A stretch of 23,934 nucleotides of DNA from a virus. The DNA lies in IMG/VR virus record IMGVR_UViG_3300018428_000180, positions 1-23,934 of that record; one strand, written 5' to 3'. The position numbers and the translations under genes were made by a program. Positions 7,220-15,471 of this stretch are shown here, piece by piece. Each line of letters starts with the position of its first letter. Position 1 is the first letter of the stretch. Below the pieces are notes generated by a model, which was given only the letters and a program-made list of their open reading frames with translations, did not search any database and had not been told where the DNA came from.

Positions 7220-7227
7220 TATTTATA
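7220..7227 (-). promoter_or_regulatory. Perfect T4-type late promoter TATAAATA
   Basis: An exact match to the T4 late promoter on the minus strand, 43 bases upstream of the 142-aa gene, in the gap after the 186-aa gene (stop at 7253). Confidence 0.75.
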
Positions 7228-7252
7228 CCAAAATGCAAATATCGGATGGTAC

Positions 7253-7813
7253 CTAACGGATAATAGTGTTTAGCTTTTCAAAGAAATCGCTCTGTATGCC
7301 TACTTCACGCATGTTGAATCTTAGACGTTTGAGCACGGTTTGTTTGTCAGATGCACTTAGAAACTTCCATCTACTGATTTGACGTCTAAGAGTTTTAAGT
7401 TGATCGGGAATAAAGTCTGTAAAACGATTCTGCAGAATGATCATCATGCGACTAAAATCGTCATTGTTGAATCTCTTTTGCGCAATGTAGCCAAGATTCC
7501 TACGCAAGATTAGATCTGGTATTGAAATTACTGTATCAGTTTTCTTAGTGAGATCCGGAAAGCGATCAGCGTGATGTGTAAGCACAATTAAGTTATACAA
7601 GTCAGGCATACTAGTGCGAAAGCCTGCAAAATCTCTATGACGTAAAATTTGTTCGCTGTAGTTTGCGGCTGCCTTTGGATCTACATTTGCTAGAACCTGT
7701 AACACAAGTAGATGTTCAAATAATTTTTCAACAAGAGCTTCGACTGACTTACCATTTGTTTGGCTTAATCTACGATACAATCTGCTTTCGTCAAGTTCTT
7801 GTAAAAATTTCAT
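7253..7813 (-). CDS. Helical phage hypothetical protein, 186 aa
   Basis: Function not recognised. Almost entirely helical by residue pattern (ALVEKLFEHLLVLQVLANVD; LKTLRRQISRWKFLSASDKQ), basic towards the end (LRRQ, KRLRFNMRE), with no membrane segment or metal motif. The ATG shares its A with the TAA of the 626-aa protein gene upstream (TAATG), so the two are translationally coupled. It is the last gene of the operon starting at 10611. It may be a partner or virion companion of the 626-aa protein; this is inference from coupling only. Confidence 0.75.
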   Translation of the reverse strand: MKFLQELDESRLYRRLSQTNGKSVEALVEKLFEHLLVLQVLANVDPKAAANYSEQILRHRDFAGFRTSMPDLYNLIVLTHHADRFPDLTKKTDTVISIPDLILRRNLGYIAQKRFNNDDFSRMMIILQNRFTDFIPDQLKTLRRQISRWKFLSASDKQTVLKRLRFNMREVGIQSDFFEKLNTIIR

Positions 7814-9693
7814 TAAAGTTCCGGATTGTTTTTAGCAAAGTTTGCTTGGCTGAAACGCATTCTATCCACAAACTTGAGATCCTGTCCTACATAGCCTTCG
7901 TGCCCAGGCTCGTCGTCAATGCTTGCTTCAATCTCGTGTGCGTTTTGATCTAATTGGCGTATCATATCATTCTTAACAGCACTGAGCAGTAGGAAGGTGT
8001 TTACCAGTGCCGCTGTTCCTTGGCTGTTTTCTTTCATCCACTCAATCATGCGTGGTGCTTGTGTGGGCACTTTTTCGCTAACCCAATCAACAAAGCCCTT
8101 GATCATGTTATCGTAATTTCCAGCACGAACTTTGGTGTTAATATATTGCTTGAACAGTTTAGGGAAATTGCTGATGCGTCTGTTGCGCAACTCACTAGGG
8201 TTGAACAGTGCATCAATTTGTGAACCATACTTGCTTTTTAACTGCTTGAGTTGTGAAATATTCTTCTCGTCAAGTTGTACGCCAGCCACACTGTCTTTGA
8301 TGTTTTGATCAGCAACAAACAAATCAGGTATATCAGAAACTGTTGCACCACTTACGGGTTCGACGTCAGCACCTGGTGCATCTAACTTGCTGTGAATAAC
8401 AAGACCAAACGTGCTACCGGCAATACGCTTGCCAAGATCACTGTTTGCATCCACACTGTACTTCACAGTGTTTGGTTCAAATACGAGTTTGCCGTCCTGC
8501 TCTGCATAAGGCTTTTGTGGATGGAACAGCAGGTCTGCTTGTAGGTATCCTTTGAGATTCTTGGGTGTCGCCTTTTCTAGCACAGGCCAAAGATCAGCAT
8601 ACAGTTGTGCTAGTTCTTCTCTACCGCCACCTTTACGTTGTGCCAGTACATCAGCCATTTGCTTGGGACTGGTTGCCAGTCCAACACCGCCTGCTTTTAG
8701 GAATCCGCCTTTGTCCGTGAGTACAAATTCACCTTTGGGGTTGCGTCCAAATATAATTGCTGGCTTGCCGTCCCACTTTACTGTTGCTGTTGTGGGCTGT
8801 TGTGCTGTACGCTCAAGTCCTTGTATAGCAGTATCAATACCTGCACTACCACGATCAAACACTAGGTCTTCTGGATGTTCTATGCGCACACCTTCCTCCA
8901 GTATGTCGCTTTCGACGATAACTTGGTAACCCTGATTGACAACTCTGTCTCTCAGTCTAGCTAACCAGTGTACACTATTTGGATCCTCTGTGTCAACCGT
9001 TTCTTCAAGAGTGATGCCTTGCTTTGCGGCATAGTCACGGAAGTCTGCTAACTTAGCATCTCGTTTAGGATCTTTTTTAAGAGCGGCTAATATTTTTTCA
9101 ACACTGCCCAATGGTGTTCTGTCTGTGGCACCCGGTATAAACAGTTTTGCAACTTCGTCTGGATTGTCAGTGACCAGCTCGTTGGTAGCTCTGTTAACCA
9201 ATCCAACGTTTTGATTGATCTTGTAACCCATGCTTTTTGCAATGCTTGCTAACAGTATAGCTCGTGTCACACCTTTGAACTTGCTGTCGTCATCCTGTGT
9301 CAGGTACCATTTCTGAAAGTCAGGCTTTTGTAAAAACATAAAGTCTGTTTGTACATAGCCATTATCAGGACGTCCAGCAATAGGTGTTTTAAGATGAATA
9401 TTAATTCCAGTAGCAGAAACCCATTCTTTTGGATCTAGTCCGTGGCTGGTTGCCCACTGTTCCAGTTTTGCTCTAAACTGACCTTTGTCTATTTTGTTTG
9501 CATCTACTGCTAGATCCAAATCACCTGACGTAGGTGTCTTGCCCGTACTTCCTAGCATGTTGTTAAGCAATTCAAGTCCAGTTAGTTGTTCTAGCCAGTC
9601 TACCGTGGGTTTTACATCTGTTTGATTGATACGTTGGGTAACAGGCTTACCCTCAGCGTCTTTGAATTCATTGCCGCCTTCATTCACAATCAT
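7813..9693 (-). CDS. Two-domain protein: Pol-beta-type nucleotidyltransferase plus ligase-like KxDG domain
   Basis: A 626-residue protein. Residues about 35-165 carry the Pol-beta-fold nucleotidyltransferase signature: GS at 48-49, a DxD at D58/D60 (SGDLDLAV), and a third Asp at 117 (VQTDFMF) after a strand. Residues about 300-440 resemble the covalent nucleotidyltransferase (DNA/RNA ligase) core: K306-W-D-G309 (TVKWDGKPAIIFGR, motif I), a following strand pair and DKGGF, LQADLL at 384-389 (motif III-like, Asp replacing Glu), and GLVIH at 430-434 (motif IV-like). About 180 further residues are helical. No OB-fold is evident. Large proteins with this KWDG motif occur in cyanophages as unknowns (from memory). 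The ATG overlaps the previous stop (ATGA), within a four-gene late operon, so a packaged or late-acting enzyme is possible. The biochemical activity is inference. Confidence 0.65.
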   Translation of the reverse strand: MIVNEGGNEFKDAEGKPVTQRINQTDVKPTVDWLEQLTGLELLNNMLGSTGKTPTSGDLDLAVDANKIDKGQFRAKLEQWATSHGLDPKEWVSATGINIHLKTPIAGRPDNGYVQTDFMFLQKPDFQKWYLTQDDDSKFKGVTRAILLASIAKSMGYKINQNVGLVNRATNELVTDNPDEVAKLFIPGATDRTPLGSVEKILAALKKDPKRDAKLADFRDYAAKQGITLEETVDTEDPNSVHWLARLRDRVVNQGYQVIVESDILEEGVRIEHPEDLVFDRGSAGIDTAIQGLERTAQQPTTATVKWDGKPAIIFGRNPKGEFVLTDKGGFLKAGGVGLATSPKQMADVLAQRKGGGREELAQLYADLWPVLEKATPKNLKGYLQADLLFHPQKPYAEQDGKLVFEPNTVKYSVDANSDLGKRIAGSTFGLVIHSKLDAPGADVEPVSGATVSDIPDLFVADQNIKDSVAGVQLDEKNISQLKQLKSKYGSQIDALFNPSELRNRRISNFPKLFKQYINTKVRAGNYDNMIKGFVDWVSEKVPTQAPRMIEWMKENSQGTAALVNTFLLLSAVKNDMIRQLDQNAHEIEASIDDEPGHEGYVGQDLKFVDRMRFSQANFAKNNPEL

Positions 9694-10361
9694 ACATTAA
9701 TGCCCAAGGCCGCAAGAAACTCTCGTGGACCTACTTGCCTAATAAAATTGGCCATTTGTTTTTGCTGTTGAGGTGTTATACCTAGTCCGTCGGCAATTGC
9801 CTTCTGCACTGACGCTGGATCGGATTGTAATGGTTCTTGTTGTGCTTGTGCTTGTGTGCCTTGCGCCGCTTGTTTTGCGGCTTTTTGTTTTTGTTTTTGT
9901 TTTATTGTGGGCGGCTTACCAAGTGCCTTGGCAGCGATCATTGTGGACATTAAACTTTTAAAATATGCTTTTACTGTGTTTGGTCGATTTCTGTTTGAAA
10001 CAATAGTCGACATAACTGCTTTTATCCTGCCGGCCTCAACGTTGTCAACATCGACGTCGTTGATGTTAAAACCAATTATTTGCTGAACAAAGTTGTTTAA
10101 TACCCTTGTATATTCGTTTGCTTCTATTTCGCCCGACTCACCGGCGGCTACTTTTGCCTGTGTATACTGTCCTACCTGTTGTGCAAATGTGGTATACAGT
10201 TGATCTGCAAGAGCTTGCATATTGCGATCTTTTTCAATTTGAGCGGCACGTTGAGTTATTGGCATTTTACTGAGTGAGCCTGTTCCGCTGGGATCACTTT
10301 GTTGTAGTGCGCGAATGTAGTCTAAGAAACCTACTTCGTTTAAAATTTGATCATGTCTCAT
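9690..10361 (-). CDS. Phage hypothetical protein with KQ-rich linker, 223 aa
   Basis: Function not recognised. Residues about 1-150 are helical, with IGFNINDVDVDNVEAGRIKA in the middle. Residues about 153-180 are low complexity (KQKQKQKAAKQAAQGTQAQA), a flexible basic linker. The final 40 residues form a small helical domain (ADGLGITPQQQKQMANFIRQ) that could be a docking module. It overlaps the 86-aa gene upstream by 11 bases and the 626-aa gene downstream by 4 bases, so all are one operon. A virion or internal protein is plausible from the late promoter and linker, but unproven. Confidence 0.75.
   Translation of the reverse strand: MRHDQILNEVGFLDYIRALQQSDPSGTGSLSKMPITQRAAQIEKDRNMQALADQLYTTFAQQVGQYTQAKVAAGESGEIEANEYTRVLNNFVQQIIGFNINDVDVDNVEAGRIKAVMSTIVSNRNRPNTVKAYFKSLMSTMIAAKALGKPPTIKQKQKQKAAKQAAQGTQAQAQQEPLQSDPASVQKAIADGLGITPQQQKQMANFIRQVGPREFLAALGINV
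9882..9903. repeat. TTTTTG hexanucleotide repeat
   Basis: Three TTTTTG units followed by TTTT on the plus strand, coding the KQKQKQ stretch of the 223-aa protein on the minus strand. Since each unit is 6 bases, slippage by whole units would change linker length without breaking the frame. Confidence 0.7.
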
Positions 10362-10611
10362 CTGTGCGTCTCACCGATCTAAAAAACTTGCGAGGGTCTT
10401 TTGTGCGAATTGCATTTAACAGTTTTCTTTGAAGATTTTCTGCCTGATCAGCGTCATACATTTCTTCTATTTGTTCAATTAATCGAATAGCACTTGATAT
10501 AACATTATCGGCTCTACTTTCAACAATGTACTTGCGTTCCCGTTGAACACTGTAACGCTCATTGTAGATAGTATCCAATTCCTCAAGAATACTGCGAGTT
10601 TTCTTTTGCAT
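10351..10611 (-). CDS. Small helical phage protein, 86 aa
   Basis: Begins MQKKTRSILEELDTIYNERY and is highly charged and helical throughout (SAIRLIEQIEEMYDADQAEN), ending in a basic segment (RTKDPRKFFRSVRRTDET). It resembles, from memory, a small conserved protein of T4-like cyanophages of unknown role. I use the ATG at 10611 rather than the upstream in-frame TTG at 10656, because a CATAAATA late-promoter box at 10634-10641 would lie inside the longer form. It is the first gene of the late operon with the 223-, 626- and 186-aa proteins. Confidence 0.75.
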   Translation of the reverse strand: MQKKTRSILEELDTIYNERYSVQRERKYIVESRADNVISSAIRLIEQIEEMYDADQAENLQRKLLNAIRTKDPRKFFRSVRRTDET

Positions 10612-10633
10612 TTCAATATAAATCTCTTTTTGA

Positions 10634-10641
10634 TATTTATG
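10634..10641 (-). promoter_or_regulatory. Late promoter box CATAAATA for the four-gene operon
   Basis: The minus strand reads CATAAATA (NATAAATA form) 22 bases upstream of the 86-aa gene ATG. The gap from 10612 to 10714 otherwise holds only the leader of the plus-strand polymerase gene; a TATACT at 10660-10665 on the plus strand has no well-spaced -35 box. Confidence 0.55.
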
Positions 10642-10714
10642 GCAATCAGTAAACAAAATTATACTTTGTTGTTACCCAATAGTAAATACCAAAAGGCACA
10701 AATAGGCACACATT

Positions 10715-12415
10715 ATGGCAAACGAAATAGAACAGATACAGAGTTTATTAGATGAATTTAGGCGACCAGTACCAAACGGTGAACAATATCAAGATAGACT
10801 TGCTGAAGAGTTTGAAATCATACTACAGCAACGTTTCACAGACTACTTCTTAAAGATACGCAAAATATTGGACCTCAATGAGGACATACCACACATGACC
10901 CGCGGTAGTGCGGGTAGCAGTTTGGTGTGCTATCTCATGGGTATAACGGATGTGGATCCAATAGAGTGGAAGATTCCATTGGCACGTTTCTTAAATCCAC
11001 ACAGGGACGACTTACCTGACGTGGACATTGACGTACCGCATCACAAACAAGAACTAGCAATGCAACGGGTGTTTGACACTTGGCCCAATCAAAGTGCTAG
11101 GATATCAAACTATGTGTTATATAGAGAAAAGAGTGCAAAAAGGGAAGCGGCAAAACGTTTGGGTGCAAAAGGACGCTTGCCCAGAGATATAGACTATGAA
11201 AAACTGGGTGTGGATGTTAAAGAAGCAACCCGCATAGAACGTAAACTGCTAGGCAAGAAGCGTTGCATCAGCAAACACTGCGGTGGTGTACTAGTATTTG
11301 ACAGGGCACTTCCTAAGAGCTTGTTCCGTGAAGACAACCTAATACTGTTGGACAAAAACGAAGTAGAGGATTTGGAACACCTGAAAGTGGACATACTAGC
11401 CAACAGAGGACTCAGCCAACTGCTAGAAATAGATCCCAATACTCCACTGCATGAATATCCTAAACAGGATGATGCCACTGCTGACTTGCTATGCCGCGGT
11501 GATGTACTGGGTGTTACACAAGGCGAAAGTCCTACAATGAAAAGATTATTCCGTGCCTTGCAACCCACAGGTGTAGAGGACTGTGTGTTTGCCAGTGCAT
11601 TGGTGCGTCCTGTTGCCATGGAAGGCAGACGCAAAGCAAGTTGGTTCCGCGATTGGACAGAAGAAGGCATCAAGAAAAACGCCATTGTGTATGAGGATGA
11701 TGCTATAGACAAAATTATGAAACTGATTGGCATAAGTCCATACGAAGCAGACATGTATCGCAGAGCGTTTGCCAAAAAGAATGAAGAAAAGATGATGGAG
11801 TTCATGGGCAGGCTAGGTGATCATCCTGACAAGTATGACATCTATGATCAAATGCAAACACTATCAGGCTTTGGCTTGTGTAGAGCACACGCTGTAAACT
11901 TGGGCAGGCTCATATGGGCACTGGCATATCACAAGGTACACAATCCTAAACAGTTTTGGCGTGCCTGCTTGATGCACTGTCAAGGCAGTTATGCACGTTG
12001 GGTGTATCGCAATGAAGCAAAACGTGCTGGCTGGGACTTGCGTGACCTAGGCTTTGACAACTGGGTAACTGAAGATCCTGTACAAAGTTTCCTAGACAAG
12101 GGTGCTTGGAACAGCCCTGGCTTTTTACCAGGCATGGGCTTGCAAAAACTTTACTTGGATAAGTTTCAGTTTGCTGGCATAGTTGCAAACAGCAGAGTGT
12201 TCAAGTGCGATGCTAAAAGTTACATACATTTTATCACACTTGGTGTAGGCGAAGGCAAGTATGTAGACATAGTTGTGGACAAACCTGTAAAGTATTCAAA
12301 TGGCAGTGTGGTGTTGGGTGAAGGAGAACTGCATCACAAGGACAACAGCGAATACCTAAAGGTAAAACGCAAAAGTGTTAAGGTTATGCCTATAACAGAC
12401 TATGTTACTTGTTAG
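10715..12415 (+). CDS. Family C (DnaE-like) DNA polymerase core lacking the PHP domain
   Basis: 566 residues matching the catalytic core of bacterial Pol III alpha. In order: a helix ending FTDYFLKIRKILDL (36-54), RGSAGSSL (63-70, palm), FLNP (92-95), PDVDID (101-106) giving D104 and D106, a reduced thumb (about 115-185), HCGGVLVF (188-195), KVDIL with D226, TQGESPTMKRLF (268-279), RPVAMEGRR (298-306), ADMYRRAFAKK (345-355), and GFGLCRAHAVNLGRL (385-399), the counterpart of FNKSHxxxYA. Residues about 500-555 look OB-like. The PHP domain (normally about 270 residues), the helix-hairpin-helix and the tau-binding tail are missing, so it is about half the usual length. T4-like phages normally replicate with a family B enzyme, making this unusual. 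It is alone on the plus strand and converges on the helicase gene with an 11-base overlap. Activity is inferred from the conserved triad. Confidence 0.85.
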   Translation: MANEIEQIQSLLDEFRRPVPNGEQYQDRLAEEFEIILQQRFTDYFLKIRKILDLNEDIPHMTRGSAGSSLVCYLMGITDVDPIEWKIPLARFLNPHRDDLPDVDIDVPHHKQELAMQRVFDTWPNQSARISNYVLYREKSAKREAAKRLGAKGRLPRDIDYEKLGVDVKEATRIERKLLGKKRCISKHCGGVLVFDRALPKSLFREDNLILLDKNEVEDLEHLKVDILANRGLSQLLEIDPNTPLHEYPKQDDATADLLCRGDVLGVTQGESPTMKRLFRALQPTGVEDCVFASALVRPVAMEGRRKASWFRDWTEEGIKKNAIVYEDDAIDKIMKLIGISPYEADMYRRAFAKKNEEKMMEFMGRLGDHPDKYDIYDQMQTLSGFGLCRAHAVNLGRLIWALAYHKVHNPKQFWRACLMHCQGSYARWVYRNEAKRAGWDLRDLGFDNWVTEDPVQSFLDKGAWNSPGFLPGMGLQKLYLDKFQFAGIVANSRVFKCDAKSYIHFITLGVGEGKYVDIVVDKPVKYSNGSVVLGEGELHHKDNSEYLKVKRKSVKVMPITDYVTC

Positions 12416-13811
12416 CCTTGAGTCCTGCTAGCATCTGCTTGAGCTTGGTGCTTTCAACATCTGCTCGTATCTTTCCTGGTTCATTTTCAACTGCGGCACT
12501 GTCTTCCTCGCCAGTCATAGTGCTCTTGCTCTTGATGCTTTCATAGATACTACTGCTACGCTTCTTGAACTCTTGGTAATCTTGATCTTCGCCTAAGTCA
12601 CGAATACGCAGGCTCTCCATGTCAAACTCCAAGTCTACCTTTTGCCCTACACCCGAACTTGAACGTGTCTTCATTGCTTGTATCTGATAGCGTCCGCGCT
12701 CACGCATTGCTCTGCTTGTAAAGATACCAAACACGTTGTCAGCAGTGTTGATCTTGGATATACCGCCTGCAATGTGGCTGTGATCAAACTCAATTTCTTC
12801 TACTGCACTACGGTTCAACTGCGATGCTGTTACAAACAGTATGTTCATTTCCCTAGCCAAGTTGCGTAGTTCTTCTGAAACATACTTGTCTTTTACAAAC
12901 TGATCATTTGGGCTTACCTTTGCACTCACCGGCATCAACAAGTCCAAGTAGTCAACACACATAAAGTCAATACCGCGTCCAGTTTTAATTTGTAACTCTT
13001 TGCAGAATGCACGAACATCATTTACGTTGCTCTGTGCTGGCATGTATTTGATCTGCAGGTTACCGGCTTTCTTCTTCATCATCTTGACTTTCATTTCCAC
13101 AGTGTCAAGATCCTTAAACAGTTGCTTTGCGGCTGTGTTAGTCAGCATACTGTCAATACGCATAGCAGTCAAGCCTTCACTGAGTTCTAGCGTAATGTAC
13201 GCACCGTTAAGTCCTGCTTCCAACCAATTCACAGCCAAGTTCTGCATGAACAAACTCTTACCCGAACCTGATCCACCTGCAAAGATCTGTAGTTCGCCTC
13301 TGTTGAATCCTCCATAAAGTAGTTTGTCTAGTGCAGGCCAACCTGTGCTATTCTGTCCGTTGTTGTCTTTGAGTGCCGCAAGTCTGCCACGCGGATCCTC
13401 AAAGTAGTCTGTACCCAAGTCCTTTGTCAAACTAATCTGTACAGCATCCTTGATCAGTTTTTCAACAGGATCATATGTGCCTTTCTCCAACAGGTCAGCA
13501 CTCTTGAGGATAGCACGTTCTAGTTCTTTGCGTCGGGTAAAGCCTTCAAACTCCTGCAAACACCAATCCAAGTGTCCTTCATTTAGCTCTGGAATCTCTT
13601 GCAGTGTAACACCAGTTACTGCTTTTATCTGTGCCCTGTCAGGCAATGTTTTGTGTTCGTTGGTATGTTCATAGATAAACTGTGCAGTCTCTCTCAAGTG
13701 CCTGTCAAAGTTTTCACTGTTGAATATGTTCTGCACACGCAGGAAACTCTGTGCATCCTGCATCATGATTTCTAAAAATAGTTGCTGTACTTCAGGTGAA
13801 TAATCTTTCAT
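12405..13811 (-). CDS. 41: Replicative DNA helicase, gp41/DnaB type
   Basis: Hexameric replicative helicase that would unwind the fork and work with the primase encoded just upstream. Start taken at the ATG at 13811 (MKDYSPEVQQLF), with TAGG 6 bases upstream; in-frame ATGs at 13817 and 13859 would overlap the SGNH gene further. From this start, residues about 1-140 are the helical N-terminal domain; the RecA-like domain follows with Walker A GGSGSGKS at about 179-186, an acidic Walker B strand (IDFMCVDYLDLLM), the Gln-containing VTASQLNRSA motif, and an arginine-rich IQAMKTRSSSGVG strand. About 469 residues, usual for gp41. The stop overlaps the end of the convergent DnaE-like gene by 11 bases, leaving no room for a terminator. 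Confidence 0.92.
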   Translation of the reverse strand: MKDYSPEVQQLFLEIMMQDAQSFLRVQNIFNSENFDRHLRETAQFIYEHTNEHKTLPDRAQIKAVTGVTLQEIPELNEGHLDWCLQEFEGFTRRKELERAILKSADLLEKGTYDPVEKLIKDAVQISLTKDLGTDYFEDPRGRLAALKDNNGQNSTGWPALDKLLYGGFNRGELQIFAGGSGSGKSLFMQNLAVNWLEAGLNGAYITLELSEGLTAMRIDSMLTNTAAKQLFKDLDTVEMKVKMMKKKAGNLQIKYMPAQSNVNDVRAFCKELQIKTGRGIDFMCVDYLDLLMPVSAKVSPNDQFVKDKYVSEELRNLAREMNILFVTASQLNRSAVEEIEFDHSHIAGGISKINTADNVFGIFTSRAMRERGRYQIQAMKTRSSSGVGQKVDLEFDMESLRIRDLGEDQDYQEFKKRSSSIYESIKSKSTMTGEEDSAAVENEPGKIRADVESTKLKQMLAGLKANK

Positions 13812-14500
13812 TGCCATCCTAAATTTTGTGTCATTGGTTTTATCACTTGTGTGTACCATTCATTGTTACCAGCCTCGCCATGGTGTCCTTGCCATTCCCA
13901 TTGGTCGAAATCAACTGGTTTGTGTTTGCCCTTGTTTACACTGTAATAGGTATCCTGCAGATTAAAATTATTTCTGTTTTGTATTTTATCTAATACTGCT
14001 TTCAATGGCGTCCACTGTGTATCATTGAGGAAAGGCGCACTAGCATTTACCACAGCAATATCTTGTGTAAAATATTCACACAGCAACAACATGTTTCTTA
14101 TTGTCACTGCTTGGTTATAACTCATGTTCCAACCCATTAAATGATATTTGCCGATATCGGTAATACTAACATTGATCATACCGCTATGACTGTCTACTGG
14201 TATGTGCTCTTGTAAATCTAAATCGTTGTTAAATATTTGTGCATGCTCAAGTGTGCTTGTTTTTTCATCGTATGCTACGGTACGTCCAATTGGCGGTAGA
14301 GCAATAATAATTTTATCTTGTTGATTGATACGTTGTTGATTACAGAACAGTGTATGCACAATGCATTCAACACTGTTGGTAGGCCAACTCCAATTTGTTA
14401 CAGGAGTATCCATATCCTGTGCTAGTCTTCCCCACCAACTGTGTGCCTTTTCTACACAATAATCTGGAGTGCTATAACTATCGCCAAAAACGTGTAACAT
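13808..14500 (-). CDS. SGNH-hydrolase-like protein between primase and helicase
   Basis: 230 residues. The N-terminus MLHVFGDSYSTPDY has the block I GDS motif with Ser8 as the possible nucleophile of the SGNH/GDSL fold; IIIALPPIGR at about 64-73 suits the strand carrying block III-type residues. Near the C-terminus WQGHHGEAGNNEWYTQVI is a plausible equivalent of block V with its His. Family members are esterases, lipases or glycan deacetylases; similar GDS proteins occur in marine phages with unknown substrates. The ATG shares one base with the primase TAA (TAATG) and the stop overlaps the helicase start, so it is translated within the replication operon. Whether it is an enzyme is uncertain. 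Confidence 0.6.
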   Translation of the reverse strand: MLHVFGDSYSTPDYCVEKAHSWWGRLAQDMDTPVTNWSWPTNSVECIVHTLFCNQQRINQQDKIIIALPPIGRTVAYDEKTSTLEHAQIFNNDLDLQEHIPVDSHSGMINVSITDIGKYHLMGWNMSYNQAVTIRNMLLLCEYFTQDIAVVNASAPFLNDTQWTPLKAVLDKIQNRNNFNLQDTYYSVNKGKHKPVDFDQWEWQGHHGEAGNNEWYTQVIKPMTQNLGWQ

Positions 14501-15471
14501 TAACTTAACTTGCTCCGCAAACGTTTTTTAGCCATTTCAATTTTGATCTTGCCGCTTACACGGCTTTCCATTATCATCAGCAGTGTAGTTATCTCTCCAT
14601 AACGACAAACAGCATCATTGACGTCTTTTATGTCTGCTGGCCAGTCAGGTATGCTTACACTATAGTTGTATTCCAGTGCGCTGTCAATCAATTTGAGTCC
14701 AGCCTCATCCTGGTCAGGCACCACAATGATTTCTTTTTCCAAACTGCGTATCAGTCTGCTTTGTGCTTCATTGATGTTGTTGTGTAACACTGCCAAGCCA
14801 TTGATGCACAGTGCATCAATTACACCTTCGACCACAATAGCGTACTGCCAATCAGGCTGTTGCAGGTCTGTACCAAACACATAGCCTGGTTGTATGTCCT
14901 GTATATACTTGGGTATCCTGCCATCAATGTATCGTGTGGCATGTCCTACTATGGTGTTGTTGTGTGTGAAGGGTATTATAAATCCTACACGGGCACTGTG
15001 TTCTACATCCTGCGTCAAGTACGGATAGTCTTCAGGCAAACACCTATCCTCTATGTACTTCCACAATACTGTGTCTTTTTCAATCTTGTATGCACGGCTG
15101 GGCAATTCACGTTCTTCAAACTCAATGTTCATTAAACGTTGTTGGATTTGTTGACGTTCTAGTGCAAGTCCTTCAATGCTACGATGACGGAGACTTTCAA
15201 GATTGATGCGTTCTATTTCTTCCTGCGGTACGTTGAACCAGCCCAGCAAACGTTTGGCTTTGAAACTGAGATTGCGTCCCAACATAAAACTTGCAGTGAA
15301 GCCACAATTAAAACAGTGGTAGCTCCACGAGTCTTCGTTGAACTTGATGCCGCCACGTCCACGCTTGTCTTGGCTTTCGCCATTGTGTACACAACAGGGT
15401 GCATTGAATGAGATCCATCCGCCTGAGGTTTGTTTGCGTTTTGCTGGCAAGTAAGTTAGAAGATCAATCAT
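14500..15471 (-). CDS. 61: DNA primase, gp61/DnaG type
   Basis: Makes the RNA primers for lagging-strand synthesis with the gp41-type helicase. An N-terminal zinc-binding domain is visible: C26/C27, H29 and C53-x2-C56 (SYHCFNCGF). The TOPRIM core has the glutamate motif VVEGVIDAL (E215) and the acidic pair in VPDQDEAG (D253, D255). Total 323 residues, close to gp61. The ATG at 15471 gives MIDLLTYLPAKRKQ, which fits the family N-terminus. No ribosome site is visible; instead the start lies in the loop of a perfect 11-bp inverted repeat beside a TATAAT box, which suggests special control. Confidence 0.9.
   Translation of the reverse strand: MIDLLTYLPAKRKQTSGGWISFNAPCCVHNGESQDKRGRGGIKFNEDSWSYHCFNCGFTASFMLGRNLSFKAKRLLGWFNVPQEEIERINLESLRHRSIEGLALERQQIQQRLMNIEFEERELPSRAYKIEKDTVLWKYIEDRCLPEDYPYLTQDVEHSARVGFIIPFTHNNTIVGHATRYIDGRIPKYIQDIQPGYVFGTDLQQPDWQYAIVVEGVIDALCINGLAVLHNNINEAQSRLIRSLEKEIIVVPDQDEAGLKLIDSALEYNYSVSIPDWPADIKDVNDAVCRYGEITTLLMIMESRVSGKIKIEMAKKRLRSKLS

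Noticed and set aside
9882-9903. TTTTTG repeats as a regulatory or phase-variation tract
   Set aside because: Units of 6 bases keep the frame, and the tract simply codes a KQ linker.
10612-10656. TTG start at 10656 for the 86-aa gene
   Set aside because: The late-promoter box would lie inside the coding region; the ATG at 10611 fits better.
10630-10665. Sigma70 promoter for the plus-strand DnaE-like gene (TTGATA ... TATACT)
   Set aside because: Spacing is 24 bases, too long; no better -35 box seen.
11194-11805. 203-codon open frame on the minus strand inside the DnaE-like gene
   Set aside because: Ser-rich, motif-free shadow of a gene with clear family C motifs on the plus strand.
13812-13859. 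Upstream ATG at 13859 for the helicase
   Set aside because: Adds residues that overlap the SGNH gene; the ATG at 13811 has a ribosome site and a family-like N-terminus.
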